From NCBI GenBank assembly GCA_036262835.1, contig DATAID010000084.1:1-64000 (forward strand): 64,000 bases of DNA, read 5' to 3'. How positions within the stretch are numbered: position 1 is the first letter of the stretch; each line of letters opens with the position of its first letter. This DNA comes from RBG-16-66-20 sp036262835 (lineage in GTDB: Bacteria > Pseudomonadota > Gammaproteobacteria > Burkholderiales > SG8-39). Position numbers and translations under genes: made by a program. Below are positions 53,601 through 62,404 of this stretch, one piece after another. The notes under the pieces were generated by a model, which saw only the letters and a program-made list of their open reading frames with translations, did not search any database and was not told the origin of the DNA.

Positions 53601-54083
53601 CGCGAGCTGCTGCGCGAGACCTTCGACACGGTCAACAAGCACTTCGGCGCGCTCTTCCCGGTGCTTTTCGCGGGCGGGGAGGCGAAGCTCATCATGACCG
53701 GCGAGGAGATCCTCGACGCGGGCGTGCAGGTGATGGCGCACCCGCCGGGCAAGCGCAACAGCAGCATCCACCTGCTCTCCGGCGGCGAGAAGGCGCTCAC
53801 GGCGATCGCGCTGGTTTTCGCCATGTTCCAGCTCAATCCCGCGCCGTTCTGCCTGCTCGACGAGGTGGACGCGCCGCTCGACGACAGCAACACGACGCGC
53901 TTCTGCGACCTCGTGCGCAAGATGTCGGCGCAGACGCAGTTCCTCTTCATCAGCCACAACAAGATCACGATGGAGCTCGCGAACCAGCTGATCGGCGTGA
54001 CGATGCCCGAGTCCGGCGTCTCGCGCGTCGTCGCCGTCGACATCGAGGAAGCGCTCCGCATCCGGGAGGAGCTCGCGGCCTGA
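50682..54083 (+). CDS. smc: Chromosome segregation protein SMC
   Basis: Smc dimerises to form the bacterial condensin with ScpA and ScpB, both encoded at 32.7-34.2 kb. The ATG at 50682 gives 1,133 residues starting MRLTQLKLSGFKSFVDPTSI. Walker A is GPNGCGKSNVIDAVRW, followed by two long coiled coils (about 165-500 and 665-980) around a hinge. The C-terminal head has the signature LLSGGEKALTAIAL and Walker B FCLLDEVDAPLDD. The upstream in-frame stretch from 50592 lacks similarity. Confidence 0.97.
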   Translation: MRLTQLKLSGFKSFVDPTSIHVPGQLVGIVGPNGCGKSNVIDAVRWVLGESRASALRGDSMQDVIFNGSGNRKPLARAAVELLFDNSMGRAAGQWSQYAEISVRRVLQRDGESSYYINGTHVRRRDITDMFLGTGLGPRAYAIIEQGMISRVIEAKPDELRVFLEEAAGVSRYKERRRETENRLADTRENLARVTDIRTELGTQIEKLEGQAKIATRYKEIQQELQFKQQLLWHLRRRDANAEREKHGREIASVANELEAGAAGLREVESRVEGARVTHYGAGDALNTAQAAVYAANAEVARHESELRHVEETRNRLEGQHTERRVQLGSWREQRAQLTQSLHTWAARSDSARQRVAAAQAALTTESTRLPEAEAAERAGQAALDEARSLVLQTETRLQVAQQGATLLERTLQSLAQRRERLETEARILAAPDRPVVEAKDLEALQQEAESLAAASAAAAEALAEATREHTAADAQLATLKQVQAAAEEEAPLHEWLERQRLAGLPRFWQKIRIDAGWEVALESVLRERLHALEIASSGVSGDRPPVKASLFAPGRSEAAAASAAHVPLQSKVHPIDPSLEGALADWLTGVYVIEGVPDAAQRAALPAGAVLVNREGDQFTRHTVSYHAPDPADAGILARQAEIESLEERCRALAARVEQARADAERAEGQHAMRQRRLHEAQIESLKRDQALERSAQIDKELGELKAEDERDGAAFAEAKRTLENGAGEIADANARLEEAQAAHRAVEAALAEQRVRTQAAEREAQDAVFGERECTAKIAEIDNSVRMIDQQIAHAEEEVSRLTAELAVDPIPAVRQALDAAVEARMGSEKSLGAARDAVEAAAGALRALEEERLKIEGTLAPLRERVNELRLKEQAAQINHDQFEAQLREANADEAALALAAENAPRPSSLQGELTRLTQAMNELGAVNLAAVEELATSRERKGFLDSQSADLEEAVTTLEDAIRRIDRETRELLRETFDTVNKHFGALFPVLFAGGEAKLIMTGEEILDAGVQVMAHPPGKRNSSIHLLSGGEKALTAIALVFAMFQLNPAPFCLLDEVDAPLDDSNTTRFCDLVRKMSAQTQFLFISHNKITMELANQLIGVTMPESGVSRVVAVDIEEALRIREELAA

Positions 54084-54090
54084 GCGCGCC

Positions 54091-55092
54091 ATGAGCGAGC
54101 TTCAGACGGGGCTGCTCGCCATCGGGGCGCTGGTCGTGGTAGGCGTGCTCGCCTATAACCGGCTGCAGGAGCGGGCCGCCCGCCGTTCCGCCGAGCAGGC
54201 CTTCCAGTCCAGCCATGCCGATGTGCTGCTCGAGGGCGTCGATCCCCGCCGGGAGCCGACGCTCGAGCCGCCCGCGGCGCCGGCGCCCCGGCCCGCCCCG
54301 CGCGCCGTGGTTGCGGAAAACGGCGCCCAGCCCGACCCGAACGTCGACTACATCGTCGAGATCGCCTTTGCCGAGCCGGTCCCCGCCTCGGCCCTGCAGG
54401 AGCCCTGGAGAGTCATCGAGCGGCGCCACGCGCACCGCGCGCTGCTCTCAAGCGATGCCGAGGGCAGGCTCTGGCGCGCGGGCCTGCAGCTCGCTTCGCG
54501 CGACGGCGCCGTGAGCGAAGCCGACCTGATCGAGTTCCGCTCGGCCCTGGATGCGCTCGCCGCTTCCCACGGCGGCGCCGTATCGGCGCCGGAGATGCGC
54601 GCGGCGATGGAGTCGGCACGATCGCTCGATGCGCTTTGCAGCGAATCGGACGTCCAGGTGGTGATGCACGTGACCGGCGGGCCGTTTCCCGGCACCAAGA
54701 TTCGCGCCGCCGCGGAGGCGAGCGGCCTGCAGCTCGAGGTCGACGGCCGCTTCGCGCTCCGGGACGACGACCAGCGACTGCTCTATACCCTCGCTGCGCG
54801 CGACGGCACCGCCTTTGCCGCCGAGACGATCCGCGCCGCGAGCCCTGCGGCGCTTACGCTCGCGCTCGACGTGGGCCGCGCGCCCGACACGCGCCGCACT
54901 TTCGAGTCGATGGCCCGCTTCTCCAGCCAGCTCGCCTCGGTCCTGGGCGGGCACACCGTCGACGACAACGGCAACGCGCTCGATGAGCGCGCGGCGGGCG
55001 CGATCGCGCAGCAGCTCGACGCGGTGCGCGCGAGGCTGGAGGAACGAGGCATCAGGCCGGGCAGCCCGGCCGCCCTGCGCGTCTTCTCCTGA
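54091..55092 (+). CDS. zipA: Cell division protein ZipA homologue
   Basis: ZipA anchors FtsZ to the membrane. The 333-residue protein has an N-terminal membrane helix (LLAIGALVVVGVLAYNRL), a Pro/Ala-rich linker (about residues 55-85) and a C-terminal domain (about 180-325). That domain has VVMHVTGGPFPGTKIRAAAEASGL and FESMARFSSQLASVLGGHTVDDNGNALDERAAGAIAQQLDAVRARLEERGI, matching the FtsZ-binding fold. The smc-zipA-ligA order is conserved in beta and gamma groups and supports the call. Confidence 0.9.
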   Translation: MSELQTGLLAIGALVVVGVLAYNRLQERAARRSAEQAFQSSHADVLLEGVDPRREPTLEPPAAPAPRPAPRAVVAENGAQPDPNVDYIVEIAFAEPVPASALQEPWRVIERRHAHRALLSSDAEGRLWRAGLQLASRDGAVSEADLIEFRSALDALAASHGGAVSAPEMRAAMESARSLDALCSESDVQVVMHVTGGPFPGTKIRAAAEASGLQLEVDGRFALRDDDQRLLYTLAARDGTAFAAETIRAASPAALTLALDVGRAPDTRRTFESMARFSSQLASVLGGHTVDDNGNALDERAAGAIAQQLDAVRARLEERGIRPGSPAALRVFS

Positions 55093-55096
55093 AGCC

Positions 55097-57169
55097 GTGG
55101 CCGCGCCGAAAGAGGCCCGCGCGCGCATCGACGTTCTTCGTCGCGAGATAGAGCGGCATAACGAGCTGTATTACCTCAAAGACGCCCCCGAGGTGTCCGA
55201 CGCGGAGTACGACCGGCTGTTTCGCGAGCTGGCTGCGCTCGAAAGCGCCCATCCCGAGCTCGCGTCGGCCGATTCGCCGACGCAGCGCGTGGGCGCCGCG
55301 CCGCTAAGCAAGTTCGCGCAAGTGCGCCATCGCGTGCCGATGCTGTCCCTGGGCAACGCGTTCGGCGAGGACGAGGTGAGGGCCTTCGACCGGCGCGTGC
55401 GCGAGGCACTCGGCGCGGACTCCGTCGCCTACGCGGCGGAACCGAAATTCGACGGCCTCGCCATCAGTCTGAGCTATCGCGACGGCGTACTGGTCCAGGG
55501 CGCCACGCGGGGCGACGGCATGGTGGGCGAGGACGTCACTGCCAACCTGCGCACGGTGCGCTCGCTGCCGCTCCGCCTGCCGGCGGCCGCCGACACGAAA
55601 GACCTCGACGTTCGCGGCGAGGTGCTCATGTACAAGAAGGACTTCGAGGAGATGAACCGGCGCCAGCGCGAGGCCGGCGAGAAGGAATTCGTCAATCCCC
55701 GCAATGCCGCCGCCGGCGCGGTGCGCCAGCTCGACTCGCGCATCACCGCGAAGCGGCCGTTGCGCTTTTTCGCCTACGGCGTGGGCGAAGCGCGCGGCGC
55801 GCGCTGGACCACGCAATCGGCAATTCTCGACCGGCTGGAGGAGCTCGGCTTTCCGGTCGCCAGGCAGCGGCGCCGGGTCGAGAACGTGGACGGGTTGCTG
55901 CGCTACTTCGAGGAGGTCGGCCGCGAGCGCGAGGCCTTGCCTTTCGCGATCGACGGCGTGGTCTACAAGGTGGACCGGCTCGACTGGCAGGAGGAGCTGG
56001 GCTTCGTATCGCGCGCCCCGCGCTTCGCCGTCGCGCACAAGTTTCCCGCCGAGGAGCAGGCGACCGAAGTCGAAGGCATCACCGTGCACGTCGGCCGCAC
56101 CGGGGTGCTCACCCCCGCGGCGCGGCTCAAGCCCGTCTTTGTCGGCGGCGCCACGATCACCAATGTGACGCTGCATAACGAGGATGAGCTGCGCCGCAAG
56201 GATGTCTGGATCGGCGACACGGTGGTGATCCGGCGCGCGGGCGACGTCATTCCCGAGCTCGTCAAGGTGCTGAAGGAGGGCCCGCGCCGCCCCGCGGACC
56301 GCTTCGCCATGCCGCAGAAATGCCCCGAATGCGGCTCGCCGGTGGTCCGCCTGGAGGGCGAAGCGGCGACGCGCTGCACCGGCGGGCTTTTCTGCCGCGC
56401 GCAGCGCAAGGAGGCGCTGCTGCACTTCGCGAGCCGGCGCGCCATGGACATCGAAGGCATGGGCGAAAAGCTGGTCGACCAGCTCGTCGAAAAGGAGCTG
56501 GTGCGCAGCCCGGCGGATCTCTACGAGCTGCAGGCGGGGACGCTCGCGGGCCTCGAGCGCATGGCGGACAAATCGGCGCAGAACGTGGTCGATGCCATCG
56601 AGCGCTCGCGCTCGAGCGAGCTGCCGCGCTTCGTGCACGCGCTCGGAATCCCCGGGGTAGGCGAGGAGGTCGCGAAGGTCCTGGCGCGGCACTTCGGCAC
56701 CCTGGAGGCGCTCTTGCAGGCCGACTGGGCCGCGCTCGCCGCGGACAAGGAGCGCCTGCGCAAGGAGAACGCCCGGCGCAAGCGCAAGGGCGAGGAGGCG
56801 CTCGCGGTCCCGCTCGAAGGCATCGGCCCCGAGGTGATGGAGAGCGTCGAAAAATTCGTGCGCGAGCCGCACAACCGCGAGGTCATCGACCGCCTCGCGC
56901 GCGCGGTCGAGGTCAAGCCGGTCCGGATGGTCCGGGCGGCGCAGGGCGCGAAAACCTTCGTGCTCACTGGTACCCTTGCGGGCATGACCCGCGACGAGGC
57001 GCGTGCTCTGGTCGAATCGCGCGGCCACAAGGTGGCAGGCTCGGTGTCGAAGAAGACCGATTACGTCGTCGCGGGCGCCGAAGCGGGCAGCAAGCTGGAC
57101 CAGGCGAAGGCGCTCGGTGTAACCATCCTGGACGAAAATGCGTTCAAGGCTCTCATAGAGAAGATGTGA
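55097..57169 (+). CDS. ligA: NAD-dependent DNA ligase
   Basis: LigA seals nicks with NAD in replication and repair. The GTG at 55097 gives 690 residues. The Ia domain (LRREIERHNELYYLKDAPEVSDAEYDRLF) is followed by the adenylation Lys in AEPKFDGLAISLSY. An OB domain and a C4 zinc finger (CPECGSPVVRLEGEAATRCTGG with a later Cys in LFCRAQRK) come next. Helix-hairpin-helix repeats and a BRCT domain (KTFVLTGTLAGMTRDEARALVESRGHKVAGSVSKKTDYVVAG) end the chain. Confidence 0.97.
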   Translation: MAAPKEARARIDVLRREIERHNELYYLKDAPEVSDAEYDRLFRELAALESAHPELASADSPTQRVGAAPLSKFAQVRHRVPMLSLGNAFGEDEVRAFDRRVREALGADSVAYAAEPKFDGLAISLSYRDGVLVQGATRGDGMVGEDVTANLRTVRSLPLRLPAAADTKDLDVRGEVLMYKKDFEEMNRRQREAGEKEFVNPRNAAAGAVRQLDSRITAKRPLRFFAYGVGEARGARWTTQSAILDRLEELGFPVARQRRRVENVDGLLRYFEEVGREREALPFAIDGVVYKVDRLDWQEELGFVSRAPRFAVAHKFPAEEQATEVEGITVHVGRTGVLTPAARLKPVFVGGATITNVTLHNEDELRRKDVWIGDTVVIRRAGDVIPELVKVLKEGPRRPADRFAMPQKCPECGSPVVRLEGEAATRCTGGLFCRAQRKEALLHFASRRAMDIEGMGEKLVDQLVEKELVRSPADLYELQAGTLAGLERMADKSAQNVVDAIERSRSSELPRFVHALGIPGVGEEVAKVLARHFGTLEALLQADWAALAADKERLRKENARRKRKGEEALAVPLEGIGPEVMESVEKFVREPHNREVIDRLARAVEVKPVRMVRAAQGAKTFVLTGTLAGMTRDEARALVESRGHKVAGSVSKKTDYVVAGAEAGSKLDQAKALGVTILDENAFKALIEKM

Positions 57170-57170
57170 C

Positions 57171-58040
57171 ATGGCGCGGCGAAGAATCACCAAGGCGGTG
57201 TTTCCGGTGGCGGGGCTCGGCAGCCGGTTCCTTCCGGCGACCAAGGCGAGCCCGAAGGAAATGCTGCCCATCGTGGACAAGCCGCTCATCCAGTACGCGG
57301 TCGAGGAGGCGGCCGCCGCCGGCATCACCGACCTCATCTTCGTCACCGGCCGCAACAAGCGCGCGATCGAGGACCACTTCGACTCCAACCCCGAGCTCGA
57401 GGCGGCGCTCGAAAACAAGCCCAAGCTGCTGCAGGTGTCGAAGTCCGTGCTGCCGGCGGGCTGCCGCTGCATTTTCATCCGCCAGCCCGAGGCGCTCGGG
57501 CTCGGCCACGCGGTGCTCTGCGCGCGTCCTGCGGTCGGGGACGAGCCCTTCGCCGTGCTCCTCGCCGACGACTTGATCGATGCCAACCCCCCAACCATGG
57601 CGCGCATGGCCGAGCGCTACACCTACGAAGGCTGCTCGCTGCTCGGAGTGGAAGAGGTGCCGCGCGACCAGACCTCCAGCTACGGCATCGTCAGCCCCGC
57701 CGACGCGAAGGCGGAGGTGACGCAAGTGAAGGCGATCGTCGAGAAGCCCGCGCCCGACAAGGCGCCCTCCACGCTCGGCGTGGTGGGTCGCTACCTGCTC
57801 ACCCCGGCCATCTTCGACCTGCTCGCCTCGGCCAAGCCCGGCAGCGGCGGCGAGATTCAGCTCACCGACGCGATCTCGGCGCTGCTCGCGCACGAGCGCG
57901 TGCTCGCGATGCAGATCGGCGGCAAGCGCTACGACTGTGGCAGCAAGCTCGGCTACCTCAAGGCGACGGTCGAGCTGGGGCTGCGCCACGCCGAGGTCGG
58001 CAAAGGCTTCTCCGACTTTCTCGCGCAACGCGGGCGCTGA
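57171..58040 (+). CDS. galU: UTP--glucose-1-phosphate uridylyltransferase
   Basis: GalU makes UDP-glucose for envelope polysaccharides. The 289-residue protein starts with ITKAVFPVAGLGSRFLPATKASPKEMLPIVDKPLIQYAVEEA, the nucleotide-binding core. It continues with FIRQPEALGLGHAVLCARP and VVGRYLLTPAIFDLL. The ATG at 57171 follows the ligA stop by 1 base. It is followed after 2 bases by the phosphoribosyltransferase gene. Confidence 0.96.
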   Translation: MARRRITKAVFPVAGLGSRFLPATKASPKEMLPIVDKPLIQYAVEEAAAAGITDLIFVTGRNKRAIEDHFDSNPELEAALENKPKLLQVSKSVLPAGCRCIFIRQPEALGLGHAVLCARPAVGDEPFAVLLADDLIDANPPTMARMAERYTYEGCSLLGVEEVPRDQTSSYGIVSPADAKAEVTQVKAIVEKPAPDKAPSTLGVVGRYLLTPAIFDLLASAKPGSGGEIQLTDAISALLAHERVLAMQIGGKRYDCGSKLGYLKATVELGLRHAEVGKGFSDFLAQRGR

Positions 58041-58042
58041 AC

Positions 58043-58591
58043 ATGCCCGCGGCGGCGGAGGCCTGGGCGTTTCTCGAGAACTCCGACCTCGTCTCGAGCG
58101 CGGCCGAGGTGGAGGCCGCCATCGGGCGGCTCGCCATGGGCATCGAGGTGCAGTTCCGCGACCGGTATCCGCTCGTGCTCCTCGTCATGGGCGGAGCCGT
58201 GGTCTTCGCGGGGCAGTTGCTGCCGCGCCTGCGCATCCCGCTCGATCTCGACTACATCCATGTCACGCGCTACGGCGCCGAAACCCAGGGCGGCAAGGTG
58301 CACTGGAAAGTCGACCCGCCCGAGAGCGTGCGCGGACGCAACGTGCTCGTGATCGATGACATTCTCGACGGCGGCTACACCCTGGCGGCGATCCGCGACC
58401 GCGTCATGGAAAAGGGTGCGGCCACTTTTGCCTGCGCCGTGCTCGTGGAAAAGCGCCTGAAGGCGCCCAAGCCCGTGAGGGCGGACTTCGTGGGCTTGAG
58501 CGTTCCCGATCGCTTCGTCTTCGGCTGCGGGATGGATGCGCGAGGCCTTTGGCGCAACCTGCCCGAGATCCGCGCCATGCGGGGCGCCTGA
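58043..58591 (+). CDS. Hypoxanthine-guanine phosphoribosyltransferase
   Basis: The 182-residue type I phosphoribosyltransferase has the PRPP-binding motif VLVIDDILDGGYTLAAI and the flexible-loop region preceding KVHWKVD. The C-terminal VPDRFVFGCGMDARGLWRNLPEIRAM is as in hypoxanthine-guanine enzymes. It salvages hypoxanthine to IMP. It ends 1 base into the next gene (TGATG), and its product function links to that gene, whose reaction releases hypoxanthine. Confidence 0.92.
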   Translation: MPAAAEAWAFLENSDLVSSAAEVEAAIGRLAMGIEVQFRDRYPLVLLVMGGAVVFAGQLLPRLRIPLDLDYIHVTRYGAETQGGKVHWKVDPPESVRGRNVLVIDDILDGGYTLAAIRDRVMEKGAATFACAVLVEKRLKAPKPVRADFVGLSVPDRFVFGCGMDARGLWRNLPEIRAMRGA

Positions 58592-59328
58592 TGCTTGCGG
58601 TCATCGGCGGCAGCGGCCTCGCGCAATTCGAGGGACTTGCGCACGCGCGGCGCAAGACCGTGCGCACGCCCTACGGCGATTCGTCCGCGGCGCTCAGCTT
58701 CGGGCGCATCGGCAACGAGGAGATCGTTTTCCTCGCGCGCCACGGCGACGGGCACAGCATCGCGCCGCACGAGGTGAACTACCGGGCCAACATCTGGGCG
58801 CTGAAGGAGGCGGGCGCCCGGCAGGTGGTCGCCATCGCGACGGTCGGCGGCATCCACAAGGACCTGCCGCCGGGCTCGCTCGTCGCGCCCGACCAGATCA
58901 TCGACTACACCTGGGGCCGGCCCTCGACCTTCTCGCAGGGGCCGGGCGTGCCGGTACGGCACATCGATTTCACCGAGCCGTACTCGAGCGTGCTGCGCCA
59001 GCGGATCCTCGACGCCGCGGCCGCCTGCGGCGAAGCCGTCGCGGCACGCGGCGTGTACGCGGCGACGCAGGGCCCGCGCCTCGAGACCGCGGCCGAGATC
59101 GACCGGCTCGCGCGCGACGGCGCCGACATGGTGGGCATGACCGGGATGCCGGAAGCCGCGCTCGCGCGCGAGGCCGGCCTCGACTACGCCGCGCTCGCGG
59201 TCATCGTGAACCACGCGGCGGGGCGCGGCGACAGCGCGAAGGGCATCGCGCTCGATCGGCTCGAGGCGGTGCTCGGTCAGGCGATGGCGCGCGTGCGCCG
59301 CATTCTGGTACAACTCTGCAGCCGATGA
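58591..59328 (+). CDS. S-methyl-5'-thioinosine phosphorylase (MTAP/PNP family)
   Basis: The 245-residue protein matches the MTIP branch of the MTAP family: IGGSGLAQFEGL, FLARHGDGHSIAPHEVNYRANIWALKEAGARQVVAI, TVGGIHKDLPPGSLVAPDQIIDYTWGR, ATQGPRLETAAEI and MVGMTGMPEAALARE. In Pseudomonas the homologue cleaves methylthioinosine to hypoxanthine and methylthioribose-1-phosphate. The next upstream gene encodes hypoxanthine phosphoribosyltransferase, a logical partner. Adenosine-type substrate use cannot be excluded. It overlaps def as ATGA. Confidence 0.88.
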   Translation: MLAVIGGSGLAQFEGLAHARRKTVRTPYGDSSAALSFGRIGNEEIVFLARHGDGHSIAPHEVNYRANIWALKEAGARQVVAIATVGGIHKDLPPGSLVAPDQIIDYTWGRPSTFSQGPGVPVRHIDFTEPYSSVLRQRILDAAAACGEAVAARGVYAATQGPRLETAAEIDRLARDGADMVGMTGMPEAALAREAGLDYAALAVIVNHAAGRGDSAKGIALDRLEAVLGQAMARVRRILVQLCSR

Positions 59329-59858
59329 TCCGAAACGTCCTGCGCATGGGCGACCCGCGGCTGCTGGCGGTCGCCGCCCCCGTGAAAGACTTCCGCTCGC
59401 AGGAGCTGAAAGACCTTCTCGCCGACATGCGCGACACGATGGCGCATCTGAATGGCGCCGGCCTCGCCGCGCCGCAGATCGGCGTCGGCCTGCGCGTCGT
59501 GATCTTCGGCGTGAAATCGAACCCCCGTTATCCCGACGCGGAGGAAGTCCCCGATACGGTGCTCATCAACCCGACGCTCGAGGCAGTCTCGAACGAGGTC
59601 GAGGAGGCCTGGGAAGGCTGCCTGTCCGTTCCCGGCATGCGCGGCGTCGTGCCGCGCCTGAAGAAACTCAAGTATTCGGGGTTCGACGAGAACGGCAAGC
59701 GCTTCGAGCGGCTGGTGGAAAATTTCCATGCGCGGGTGGTCCAGCACGAATGCGACCACCTCGACGGCATCCTTTACCCGATGCGGATCCGCGACATGAC
59801 GAAGTTCGGATTCATCGAGGAGCTTTTCCCCGGCCAGGAACTCCCCGCGGAAGACTAG
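59325..59858 (+). CDS. def: Peptide deformylase
   Basis: Def removes the formyl group from new proteins. The ATG at 59325 overlaps the previous stop and gives 177 residues. The three family motifs are present: GAGLAAPQIGVGL, EGCLSVPGMRG with the metal-binding Cys, and QHECDHLDGILY with the HExxH-type ligands. An upstream open frame from 58536 is a shadow of the phosphorylase gene. Its stop overlaps the glnD stop on the other strand. No fmt gene is adjacent, so this may be one of several deformylases. Confidence 0.95.
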   Translation: MIRNVLRMGDPRLLAVAAPVKDFRSQELKDLLADMRDTMAHLNGAGLAAPQIGVGLRVVIFGVKSNPRYPDAEEVPDTVLINPTLEAVSNEVEEAWEGCLSVPGMRGVVPRLKKLKYSGFDENGKRFERLVENFHARVVQHECDHLDGILYPMRIRDMTKFGFIEELFPGQELPAED

Positions 59859-62404
59859 ATTTGCAGCTCCGCGAGCAGCTCCTGCTCGAGCTTGAGCACT
59901 GTTTTCGAGTCCTGCAGCGCGCCGCCCGAGATGAGGAAGACGTCCTCGGCACGATCGCCGAGGGTGTTGATCTTGGCCGAGTGCAGGTTCAGCCTGTAGC
60001 CCGCGAGCTTGCGCGCGACGCGATACAGAAGCCCCGGCCGGTCGCTCGCGACGATGGTGAGCGCATCGTAGGTGCCGCGCTCGTCGGGCCGGATATCCAC
60101 CGCCGGCGACACGGGAAAGTGCTTCACGCGGCGCGAGAGGCGCCCGGTGCGCGGCGCTCCGAGCGGCTCGCGCGACTCGAGCTCCGCGGCAAGCTCGGTC
60201 TCGATTCCCGCGATGAGGTCGCGATAGTGGCCGCCCGAGCCCTGGCCCATGACGACGAAGGTGTCGAGCGCATAGCCGGTGCGCGTGGTGTGGATCTTGG
60301 CCTCCACGATGTTGAACCCCGAGCGCTCGAAGTAGCCGCAGATGCGCGCGAAGAGCGCCTCGCGATCGGGCGTGTAGATCATCACCTGCAGGCCTTCGTC
60401 GAAGGGCGCGAGGCGCGCCTTGACGACGGGCGCCTTCGCGTCGACGCGGTAATGCAGGTTCCTCGTCTGCCAGGCGATCTCCTGCGCGTCGTGGCGCAGG
60501 AAGTAGGCGGTATCGAGCGTCGACCAGAACCTTTCCTTGACCGCATCCGAGAGCGCGTAGAGGCGCAGGAGCCGCCCGGCCTCGGCCTGCTTGTCGGCGA
60601 CCGCGGCGTCCACCTGCGGCGCTTCGCCCGCGAGGATGCGGCGCGCGAGCCGGAAGAGGTCTTCCAGCAGCTTCGCTTTCCAGGCGTTCCAGACCTTGGG
60701 GCTCGTGCCGCGGATGTCGGCCACCGTGAGGAGGTAAAGGGCGACCAGCCGCCGCTCGGTGCCCACCTTGTCGGCGAAGGCGCGCACCACCTCCGGATCG
60801 GCGATGTCCTGGCGCTGCGCGACCGCCGACATCGTCAAGTGCTGCTCGACGAGAAAAGACACGAGCTCGGTGTCCTCGCGCGACAGGCCGTGGCGGCGGC
60901 AGAAGCGTCGCGCGTCCTCGGTGCCGAGCACCGAATGGTCTCCGCCGCGTCCCTTGGCGATGTCGTGGAAGAGAGCGGCGATATAGAGGAGCCAGCGGCG
61001 CTCGAAGCCGCTCATGAGCTGGCTGCAGAACGGAAACTCGTGCGCGAACTCGGGCATCGTGAAGCGCCGCAGGTTCCGCAGCACCATGAGGATGTGCTGG
61101 TCGACCGTGTAGACGTGGTAGAGGTCGTGCTGCATCTGGCCGACGATCCTGCCGAACTCGGGCAGGTAGCCGCCCAGCACGTCGTACTGGTTCATGCGCC
61201 GGAACTCGTGCACGATGCCGCGCGGCTGCTGCAGGATGTTGAGAAAAAGCAGCTGCGCGCGCTCGTCGCGCCGCAGCTTCGCATCCAGCCGCCCGCGCGC
61301 GCGCCATAGCGCGCGCAGGGTGGGCGCGCTCATGCCGCGCAGGTCGCGGTGCTGCTGCATGAGCAGGAAGCTCTCCAGGATCGCGCGCGGCTCGCGCGCG
61401 AACAGGTCCTCCTGCCTCGCCTCCAGCAGCGCGCCGCGCGCCTGGAAGCGCTCGTTCAGCAGGCGCGGCGCCGCATGCTCGGTGTCGAAGCGCTCCTCCA
61501 GGTTCTGCAGCAGGATGGTGTTGAGCTGGGTCACCGTCTTCGCGTTGCGGTAGTAGGCCTGCATGAGATGCTCGCTGGCGCGGCGCGTGGCGGTGTCCTT
61601 GAAGCCGCTTTGACCGGCGAGCGCGTCCTGATAGTCGAAGGCGATGCGGTCCTCGCGGCGCCCGGCCAGGTAATGCAGGCGGACGCGCAGGTTCTGCAAA
61701 AGCGCCTCGGTGCGCGCAAGCTGGCGCGCCTCGCCCGGCTGCAGCAGGTCCCGCTTCTCCAGGTCGCGCCAGCTCTTGCCCAGGCCGCAGGCCTGGGCGA
61801 TCCAGCGGATGACCTGCAGGTCGCGCAGGCCGCCGGGCGCTTCCTTCAGGTTGGGCTCGAGCGCGTAGGGCGTATCGCGATGCTTGGCGTGGCGCTGCTC
61901 CTGCTCGAGGCGCTTCGCCTTGAGAAAGGCCGCGGGATCGACGATCCGCTCCAGGCCTTTCGACAGCCGGCGGTAGAGCGGGGCGCTGCCGGCGAGCAGG
62001 CGCGCCTCCAGGAGCGAGGTCTCGATGGTGATGTCGGTGCGCGCGAGCTCCAGGCACGCCTCGACCGTGCGCACGCTGTGGCCGATCTCCAGGCCGATGT
62101 CCCAGAGCCGGCCGATGAACTTCTCGAGCAGCTCGCTCTCGGCCGGGCCCGGCTCGGCCTCGAGGAGCACGAGCACGTCGACATCGGAGGCCGGGAAGAG
62201 CTCGCCGCGCCCGTAGCCGCCCGTGGCGACGAGGGACATGCCGCGAGGCGGCTTCTGCTCGCGCCAGAGCTGGCCGAGGATCGCGTCGATGCGCCGCGCA
62301 TGCGCGCGCAGCAGCCAGCTCGCCGACTTGCCCCCGAGGTAGCCCGTGCGCAACGCCTCGCGTGCCCGGCGCAGCTCGTCGCGGAGGCGCTCGACGGCGC
62401 TCAC
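59855..62404 (-). CDS. glnD: Bifunctional [protein-PII] uridylyltransferase/uridylyl-removing enzyme
   Basis: GlnD senses glutamine and controls PII by adding or removing UMP. The GTG at 62404 overlaps the map stop (GTGA) and gives 849 residues. The nucleotidyltransferase domain has LVATGGYGRGELFPASDVDVLVLL. A central GlnD linker is followed by an HD domain (LLYIAALFHDIAKGRGGDHSVLG). Two C-terminal ACT domains end with ITVVASDRPGLLYRVARKL-like sequence (LTIVASDRPGLLYRVA). In-frame sequence upstream to 62794 is within map and rejected. Confidence 0.96.
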   Translation of the reverse strand: MSAVERLRDELRRAREALRTGYLGGKSASWLLRAHARRIDAILGQLWREQKPPRGMSLVATGGYGRGELFPASDVDVLVLLEAEPGPAESELLEKFIGRLWDIGLEIGHSVRTVEACLELARTDITIETSLLEARLLAGSAPLYRRLSKGLERIVDPAAFLKAKRLEQEQRHAKHRDTPYALEPNLKEAPGGLRDLQVIRWIAQACGLGKSWRDLEKRDLLQPGEARQLARTEALLQNLRVRLHYLAGRREDRIAFDYQDALAGQSGFKDTATRRASEHLMQAYYRNAKTVTQLNTILLQNLEERFDTEHAAPRLLNERFQARGALLEARQEDLFAREPRAILESFLLMQQHRDLRGMSAPTLRALWRARGRLDAKLRRDERAQLLFLNILQQPRGIVHEFRRMNQYDVLGGYLPEFGRIVGQMQHDLYHVYTVDQHILMVLRNLRRFTMPEFAHEFPFCSQLMSGFERRWLLYIAALFHDIAKGRGGDHSVLGTEDARRFCRRHGLSREDTELVSFLVEQHLTMSAVAQRQDIADPEVVRAFADKVGTERRLVALYLLTVADIRGTSPKVWNAWKAKLLEDLFRLARRILAGEAPQVDAAVADKQAEAGRLLRLYALSDAVKERFWSTLDTAYFLRHDAQEIAWQTRNLHYRVDAKAPVVKARLAPFDEGLQVMIYTPDREALFARICGYFERSGFNIVEAKIHTTRTGYALDTFVVMGQGSGGHYRDLIAGIETELAAELESREPLGAPRTGRLSRRVKHFPVSPAVDIRPDERGTYDALTIVASDRPGLLYRVARKLAGYRLNLHSAKINTLGDRAEDVFLISGGALQDSKTVLKLEQELLAELQI

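Noticed and set aside
50706..54092. A 1,128-codon minus-strand open frame opposite smc
   Set aside because: Same shadow effect; low-complexity Arg/Leu/Ala translation and an unambiguous Smc on the other strand.
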